From Bacteroidota bacterium (GTDB lineage Bacteria > Bacteroidota > Bacteroidia > B-17B0 > B-17BO), in the NCBI GenBank assembly GCA_025356715.1, contig JANXRU010000013.1, positions 1 to 6,885 on the forward strand: a stretch of DNA of 6,885 bases. The letters run 5' to 3'. Made by a program: the position numbers and the translations under genes. Below the pieces are notes generated by a model, which searched no databases, was not told the DNA's origin, and saw only the letters and a list, made by a program, of their open reading frames with translations. Within the stretch, counting starts at the first letter, position 1, and each line of letters begins with the position of its first letter. Of the stretch, positions 1 to 3,800 are shown one piece after another.

Positions 1-228
1 GCTGCACAAGCATTGGGTTGCACTCGTCAATGGAAATTAGATGATAACGATTCTCGTATTAACCCAAATGGTGGCGCTATTGCGTTAGGCCATCCTTTAG
101 GAATGAGTGGTGCTCGTATTATTAATTCAGCGGCTATAGAATTAAATCTTCAAAACAAAAAATATGCATTGGCTACCATGTGTATTGGAGTAGGGCAGGG
201 CTACGCTGTAATTATTGAAAAGTGTTAG
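1..228 (+). CDS. Thiolase (acetyl-CoA acyltransferase), C-terminal fragment, PaaJ/PcaF-like
   Basis: This is the 3' end of a thiolase cut by the left window edge; 75 codons and a TAG stop are present. Thiolases cleave 3-ketoacyl-CoA with CoA to give acetyl-CoA and a shortened acyl-CoA, or run the reverse condensation, in the cytoplasm. Both C-terminal catalytic blocks are visible: NPNGGAIALGHPLG (fragment residues 21-34), which holds the active-site His at 31, and MCIGVGQGYA (60-69), with the acid/base Cys at 61. The preceding DDNDSRINPN and the CIGVGQG form, rather than the CGGGGQG-type of fatty-acid or biosynthetic thiolases, recall 3-oxoadipyl-CoA thiolases of aromatic degradation (PaaJ/PcaF). 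That substrate assignment comes from memory of the family, and the nucleophilic Cys region lies outside the window. It ends tail to tail with the flavoprotein gene, 4 nt between stop codons. Family assignment is firm; substrate is uncertain. Confidence 0.93.
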   Translation, partial: AAQALGCTRQWKLDDNDSRINPNGGAIALGHPLGMSGARIINSAAIELNLQNKKYALATMCIGVGQGYAVIIEKC

Positions 229-232
229 TTTA

Positions 233-1453
233 TTAAGAGATGCAATGTTTGGCTGCTATCCATGCAGTACTCCAAGCATTTTGAAAATTAAAACCACCTG
301 TTATTCCATCAATGTTTAACACTTCGCCACAAAAAAATAAATTTGGCACCAATTTACTTTCCATCGTTTTAAAATTTACTTCCTTTAAATTGATTCCGCC
401 AGATGTAACAAATTCTTCTTTAAATGTAGTTTTACCATACATCTCGTAAGTGTCATTTACCAATATTTGAGCGAGTTTTTGTAAATGTTTTTTTCCTAAT
501 TCTATCCAAGGCTTTGAAATAGGAATTTCTGCTTTATATAAAAGATACTCCCATAAACGTTTTGGAATATCTACTAAAGGAGAGTTTACAATTAATGCTT
601 TGGATGATAAATTTATTGAAAGCATATTTTTTACTTCCTCTTCATTTAAGCTACCTGTCCAGTTTACGGCAATACCCGCCTGATAATTTAATTTAAAAAA
701 ATCTTCTGCGGCAAAGGCTGATAGTTTTAAAACCGCTGGCCCACTTAATCCCCAATGTGTAATTAAAACAGGGCCAGTGTAGTGATGTTTTGTTCCTGTA
801 ACTTTTACAGTTCCATTTTTTACACTTAACCCCATTAATTCTTTAATATTACTTTGAGGTAAATTCAATGTAAATAAACTGGGGATTAATTCATCAATGG
901 TATGCCCACATTTTTTTAAAAATGCATAATTTTTTTGTTGATAATGTCCGCCAATGCTACATATAACAGCGTCAAAAACGGTTGTTTGTTTAGTGGTTTC
1001 AACGCTTAGCTTTTCATTCGGTAATTTATGAATGGATAAAACTTCTTCACTTAATTTAATAGAAATATTATATTTTTGAGCTTCTGATAAAAAACAATTG
1101 ATGATTGTTTCGCTAGTATTACTTTCAGGAAATATTCTTCCATCGGCTTCTGCTTTAAGCTTAACTCCTCTTTCGGCAAACCACTCAATAGTATCGGTTA
1201 CAGTAAATTGTGCAAATACTTGCCTTAATTCACGTTCGCCACGTGGATAATTTTTAATCAGTTCATTAGTTTCAAAACAATGATGTGTGACGTTACAACG
1301 CCCACCACCGCTTATTTTAACTTTAGAAAGTAATTTGTTGCTTTTTTCTAAAATGGTGATTTTTGCTTCAGGATGTTGTATGGCGCAATTAATTGCTGCG
1401 AAAAACCCAGAAGCCCCTCCCCCAATAACAAGTATGTTGTTTGATTGATTCAC
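233..1453 (-). CDS. BaiN/RdsA (HI0933-like) family NAD(P)/FAD-dependent oxidoreductase
   Basis: A complete 406-residue cytoplasmic flavoprotein of the HI0933/YhiN family, near the usual length of about 400. The N-terminal Rossmann dinucleotide-binding motif is VIGGGASG (residues 9-16), followed by an acidic strand end at ILEK (34-37). Further family signatures are KISGGGRCNVT (46-56), GRIFPESNTSETI (105-117), GLSGPAVLKLS (235-245) and the C-terminal FAD-binding block FFCGEVLNIDGITGGFNFQN (373-392). Members bind FAD and are annotated as oxidoreductases. BaiN is linked to bile-acid dehydroxylation in gut clostridia, but this does not predict the substrate here, which remains unknown. The start is GTG at 1451-1453, because no ATG lies in frame nearby upstream and the Rossmann fold begins only a few residues later; an A-rich tract (AAAAAA) precedes it instead of a Shine-Dalgarno. 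It diverges from nhaA and converges on the thiolase gene. Confidence 0.95.
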   Translation of the reverse strand: MNQSNNILVIGGGASGFFAAINCAIQHPEAKITILEKSNKLLSKVKISGGGRCNVTHHCFETNELIKNYPRGERELRQVFAQFTVTDTIEWFAERGVKLKAEADGRIFPESNTSETIINCFLSEAQKYNISIKLSEEVLSIHKLPNEKLSVETTKQTTVFDAVICSIGGHYQQKNYAFLKKCGHTIDELIPSLFTLNLPQSNIKELMGLSVKNGTVKVTGTKHHYTGPVLITHWGLSGPAVLKLSAFAAEDFFKLNYQAGIAVNWTGSLNEEEVKNMLSINLSSKALIVNSPLVDIPKRLWEYLLYKAEIPISKPWIELGKKHLQKLAQILVNDTYEMYGKTTFKEEFVTSGGINLKEVNFKTMESKLVPNLFFCGEVLNIDGITGGFNFQNAWSTAWIAAKHCIS

Positions 1454-1469
1454 TTTTTTATAACGACTG

Positions 1470-1477
1470 TAAATATA
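1470..1477 (-). promoter_or_regulatory. Candidate -7 promoter box for the flavoprotein gene
   Basis: On the minus strand these bases read TATATTTA, matching 7 of 8 positions (with two free) of the Bacteroidota -7 consensus TAnnTTTG. They lie 16 nt upstream of the GTG start. No clear TTTG -33 element is found at the expected distance, so the call rests on the -7 box alone in an AT-rich region. Confidence 0.28.
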
Positions 1478-1482
1478 CGTTT

Positions 1483-1514
1483 TATCACATCATGCGTGGG
1501 TAAGTGATGCGATA
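1483..1514. promoter_or_regulatory. Imperfect inverted repeat, candidate operator between divergent genes
   Basis: The arms TATCACATCA (1483-1492) and TGATGCGATA (1505-1514) are complementary at 9 of 10 positions and are separated by a 12-nt spacer, the usual geometry of a dimeric helix-turn-helix regulator site. It lies midway between the flavoprotein GTG (30 nt away) and the nhaA ATG (47 nt away), between their two candidate -7 boxes. It has no T-run and is not at a gene end, so a terminator is unlikely. That it is an operator is inference. Confidence 0.4.
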
Positions 1515-1532
1515 TAATAGGTTGTTATTTTG

Positions 1533-1540
1533 TATATTTA
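1533..1540 (+). promoter_or_regulatory. Candidate -7 promoter box for nhaA
   Basis: TATATTTA fits the Bacteroidota -7 consensus TAnnTTTG except at the last base and lies 21 nt upstream of the ATG at 1562. It is the same octamer seen in opposite orientation at 1470-1477. No convincing TTTG -33 partner is visible at the expected spacing, so confidence is low. Confidence 0.28.
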
Positions 1541-1561
1541 AAGACTGGCTTATTGCAAAAA

Positions 1562-2698
1562 ATGAAAATCACACGCCTCTTTAATGAATTTTTTGAAAGT
1601 GAAAAAGCTAGTGGGCTCATACTGATTTTTTGTACCCTAATTTCTCTTGTCCTTGCAAATTCTTTATTTAAAGATGATTATACGCATCTATGGCATACAA
1701 CATTTGCTAATCATCCGTTAGAGTATTGGATTAATGATGGTTTGATGACTATCTTTTTTTTATTAATTGGTTTGGAGTTGGAACGAGAAATTTATCATGG
1801 AGAATTATCGTCTATTAAAAATGCAACCCTTCCTTTATTTGCGGCTATAGGCGGAATGCTTGTACCAGCCGCTATTTATTTATATTTTAATAATGGCTTG
1901 CCAACCCAATCGGGTATTGGAATTCCAATGGCTACTGATATTGCTTTTGCTATTGGTATACTATCGTTGTTAGGAAACAAAGTTCCTGTTTCTTTGAAAA
2001 TATTTTTAACTGCTTTAGCTGTTATGGACGATTTAGGAGCCATTATAGTTATTGCCGTTTTTTATACAAGTACAATAGTGTATGCTAATTTATGTATTGC
2101 CTTAGGCATTTTTATTGCACTACTTGTATTAAATAGGTTTAAGGTTTTTAATTTGATTCCTTATATAATTGGAGGAATTTTAATGTGGTACTTTATGTTG
2201 CAATCGGGGGTGCATGCAACAATTACAGGTGTTTTGGTTGCATTTGCTATTCCATTTGGTAATGGCGATAAAAAATCTATTTCCTCTGTTTTGCAACATG
2301 CATTACATAAGCCTGTTGCTTTTTTTATACTGCCTTTGTTTGCATTAGCAAATACTTGCGTTACGTTTAATGGAGATTGGATAAATCAATTATGGCAACC
2401 AAATAGTATAGGTGTGTTTATGGGTTTGATAATTGGTAAACCCATAGGTATTTGTTTATTTTCGTTTTTGGCAGTAACTATAGGTGTTTGTGTATTGCCA
2501 TCCGATTTGAAATGGAAACATATTTTAGGAGCTGGATTTTTAGGAGGAATAGGATTTACGATGTCCATTTTTGTAACACTCTTAGCGTTTAATGATACTA
2601 CACTTATTACGGGTACTAAGATCACAATTCTACTATCATCCTTAGTAGCAGGATTTGTTGGATTTATATGGTTAAAATCAACTTTAAAAAAAAATTAA
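1562..2698 (+). CDS. nhaA: Na+/H+ antiporter NhaA
   Basis: A 378-residue inner-membrane antiporter, close to the 388 residues of E. coli NhaA, that exports Na+ (or Li+) in exchange for protons and so serves pH and sodium homeostasis. The chain is hydrophobic with about 12 predicted membrane segments. Known functional positions are conserved: E72 and E76 in GLELERE (E. coli E78/E82 region), T125-D126 in ATDIAFAIG (E. coli T132-D133, the unwound TM4), the ion-binding pair D156-D157 in VMDDLGAI (E. coli D163-D164), H218 in SGVHATITG (E. coli H225, pH response) and K293 in GKPIGI (E. coli K300). The late GGIGFTMSIF signature is intact. A TTG at 1553 would add three residues; I chose the ATG at 1562 because the family N-terminus (ITRLFNEFFESEKASG) starts right after it. 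No Shine-Dalgarno is seen. It is monocistronic here, with a hairpin terminator 7 nt downstream. Confidence 0.98.
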   Translation: MKITRLFNEFFESEKASGLILIFCTLISLVLANSLFKDDYTHLWHTTFANHPLEYWINDGLMTIFFLLIGLELEREIYHGELSSIKNATLPLFAAIGGMLVPAAIYLYFNNGLPTQSGIGIPMATDIAFAIGILSLLGNKVPVSLKIFLTALAVMDDLGAIIVIAVFYTSTIVYANLCIALGIFIALLVLNRFKVFNLIPYIIGGILMWYFMLQSGVHATITGVLVAFAIPFGNGDKKSISSVLQHALHKPVAFFILPLFALANTCVTFNGDWINQLWQPNSIGVFMGLIIGKPIGICLFSFLAVTIGVCVLPSDLKWKHILGAGFLGGIGFTMSIFVTLLAFNDTTLITGTKITILLSSLVAGFVGFIWLKSTLKKN

Positions 2699-2705
2699 GC
2701 ACAAT

Positions 2706-2746
2706 AAAAAACCTACTAACTGTAAATTATAGAAAGTAGGTTTTTT
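2706..2746. terminator. Bidirectional intrinsic terminator between nhaA and the DUF3467 gene
   Basis: AAAAAACCTACT (2706-2717) and AGTAGGTTTTTT (2735-2746) form a perfect 12-bp stem with a 17-nt loop. A run of seven T (2741-2747) follows on the plus strand, and the A-run gives a matching T-run on the minus strand. It begins 7 nt after the nhaA stop and 14 nt after the oppositely oriented DUF3467 stop, so it can end both convergent transcripts. Confidence 0.88.
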
Positions 2747-2760
2747 TAATTATAAAAAAA

Positions 2761-3072
2761 TTAAGCCTGCGCTGTTGGTCCACCAAAATTAAGAGGAAGA
2801 GCATTCATTTCGCTATCTTTTATTTTGCCATGCATTTGCTCAAAGCGTTGTACATTATCTGCTAATGCCTTCATCAAGCGTTTAGCGTGTTGAGGTGTTA
2901 ACACGATTCGTGATTTTACTTTAGCTTTTGGCACACCAGGCATGACTTTAATAAAATCAACTACAAACTCAGTAGGCGAGTGGGTAATAATGGCTAGGTT
3001 CGAATAAATTCCTTCTGCAATTTCTTCAGAAAGCTCTATGTTTAGTTGATTTTCAGGATTTTGATTTTCCAT
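2761..3072 (-). CDS. DUF3467 domain protein
   Basis: A 103-residue soluble protein of the DUF3467 family, about the usual size. Visible family features are EGIYSNLAIITHSPTEFVVDF (residues 20-40, the Y-x-N and EF-x-x-DF pattern), VKSRIVLTPQHAKRLMKAL (52-70) and DNVQRFEQMHGKI (72-84). The N-terminus is Asn/Gln/Glu-rich, and the last 15 residues form a low-complexity tail. No signal peptide or membrane segment is seen. No biochemical function is known to me. From memory, this family in Bacteroidota often sits near RNA polymerase genes, but none is visible here. It is the last gene of the thioredoxin-like cluster, 27 nt after the preceding stop, and shares the terminator at 2706-2746 with nhaA. 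The ATG start directly precedes the conserved region and agrees with family length. Confidence 0.88.
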   Translation of the reverse strand: MENQNPENQLNIELSEEIAEGIYSNLAIITHSPTEFVVDFIKVMPGVPKAKVKSRIVLTPQHAKRLMKALADNVQRFEQMHGKIKDSEMNALPLNFGGPTAQA

Positions 3073-3099
3073 GTTGATTTATTTTAAATTTGTTTACGA

Positions 3100-3342
3100 T
3101 TAACTAATACTGTTTCTAACTCGTTGGCTAAAATCTCTTAATGCTTGATTAAAAGCAACTCCATGATTTTCCATTTTATCTTTAATATAAATAGAAGCTA
3201 AGACGTGCGTTAAACATTCGCCTTCATCTTTGCCTTCTACCTCAATAACTGGTTTTTGTTCTTCCATCATAGCCGTTTCAGCATCTTGCAATTGTAACAG
3301 AGTATAGGTTTCGACTAATTTTTTAATTACTGGTATTTGCAT
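3100..3342 (-). CDS. Small conserved Bacteroidota protein, DUF6952-like
   Basis: An 80-residue acidic soluble protein with no signal peptide or membrane segment. Its opening IPVIKKLVE (residues 3-11) and its end ALRDFSQRVRNSI (67-79) resemble the small DUF6952 family, which I recall as PVIKHL at the start and an amphipathic helix with RV-x-x-SI at the end. The middle (AETAMMEEQKPVIEVEGKDEGE, approximately 21-42) is rich in Glu and probably loop, and a helix follows. The single Cys (43) does not form a redox CxxC motif. Function is unknown. Its start lies 4 nt after the thioredoxin-like stop codon, so translational coupling is likely, and I recall this family recurring beside a thioredoxin and a peroxiredoxin in Flavobacteriia. 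A role in thiol redox is guilt by association only. Family assignment is from memory and moderate. Confidence 0.72.
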   Translation of the reverse strand: MQIPVIKKLVETYTLLQLQDAETAMMEEQKPVIEVEGKDEGECLTHVLASIYIKDKMENHGVAFNQALRDFSQRVRNSIS

Positions 3343-3346
3343 AGTG

Positions 3347-3664
3347 TTATTTTCTTAAATCATCTATCATTTTTTGTAAATACTCTTCTTTGCTGGTGGC
3401 TGCGCCTTCTATTAAAATACCATTTTTAAAGCTTGCTAAATATGGCAAATTATCTACTCCGCCTAGTTTACGAGCTAATTCATTTTCTTCGGCATTAACT
3501 TCTAAAAATAGAATATCAGCGTTTGTTTCATCATTAGAATGACGTTTAAATTTAGGTGCAAATAATTTACAAGAGCCACACCAATCGGCATAATATTTTA
3601 CAATGAGTTGTTTGTTAGATTTAAGTAAAGCTTCAAAATCGTTATCAGTTGCTATTTGTACCAT
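3347..3664 (-). CDS. Thioredoxin-like protein with WCGSCK active site
   Basis: A 105-residue cytoplasmic protein with a single thioredoxin fold and no signal peptide, close in length to E. coli TrxA (109). The dithiol motif WCGSCK spans residues 28-33 (C29 and C32), the cis-proline is P74 in DNLPY, and FKNG (79-82) matches the strand-turn seen in classical thioredoxins. It should reduce or exchange disulfides on protein partners. Two differences from classical thioredoxin are visible: Ser replaces Pro within CGPC, and K23 stands where E. coli has the buried D26 that assists catalysis. These suggest an altered redox potential or a dedicated partner rather than the general thioredoxin. It is the first gene of a minus-strand cluster, followed after 4 nt by the DUF6952-like gene and then by DUF3467. 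The ATG follows an AT-rich leader without a Shine-Dalgarno. Confidence 0.93.
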   Translation of the reverse strand: MVQIATDNDFEALLKSNKQLIVKYYADWCGSCKLFAPKFKRHSNDETNADILFLEVNAEENELARKLGGVDNLPYLASFKNGILIEGAATSKEEYLQKMIDDLRK

Positions 3665-3691
3665 GTTTATAATTTAAAAAAATTGAATGTA

Positions 3692-3699
3692 TAAACTTA
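3692..3699 (-). promoter_or_regulatory. Candidate -7 promoter box for the thioredoxin-like cluster
   Basis: The minus strand reads TAAGTTTA, one mismatch from the Bacteroidota -7 consensus TAnnTTTG, 27 nt upstream of the thioredoxin-like ATG. A promoter is expected in this interval because the preceding gene is closed by a strong terminator. No clear -33 TTTG is seen, so the exact box is tentative. Confidence 0.3.
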
Positions 3700-3747
3700 A
3701 CAATTATTACATTATTTTGTTGGTATAAATATGAACTATTTTATCAC

Positions 3748-3785
3748 AAAAAAAGCCTTTCATTAATTAATGAAAGGCTTTTTTT
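3748..3785 (-). terminator. Intrinsic terminator of the large secreted-protein gene
   Basis: A perfect 38-bp inverted repeat with 19-nt arms: AAAAAAAGCCTTTCATTAA (3748-3766) followed directly by its reverse complement. In RNA it would form a long stem with a short AU loop and a GC-containing upper part, followed by a run of U on the minus strand. It starts 15 nt past the TAA of the 969-residue gene and insulates the thioredoxin-like cluster from read-through. No plus-strand gene ends here, so its symmetry need not mean bidirectional use. Confidence 0.9.
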
Positions 3786-3800
3786 AAACGTTTTATTTAT

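Noticed and set aside
1553..1561. TTG start for nhaA three codons upstream
   Set aside because: It adds only three residues before an ATG that sits right at the conserved N-terminus, and there is no ribosome site favouring the TTG.
2386..2625. Minus-strand 79-codon open frame opposite the nhaA 3' half
   Set aside because: It is fully antisense to well-conserved antiporter sequence, including the K293 and GGIGFTMSIF regions, and is a typical shadow.
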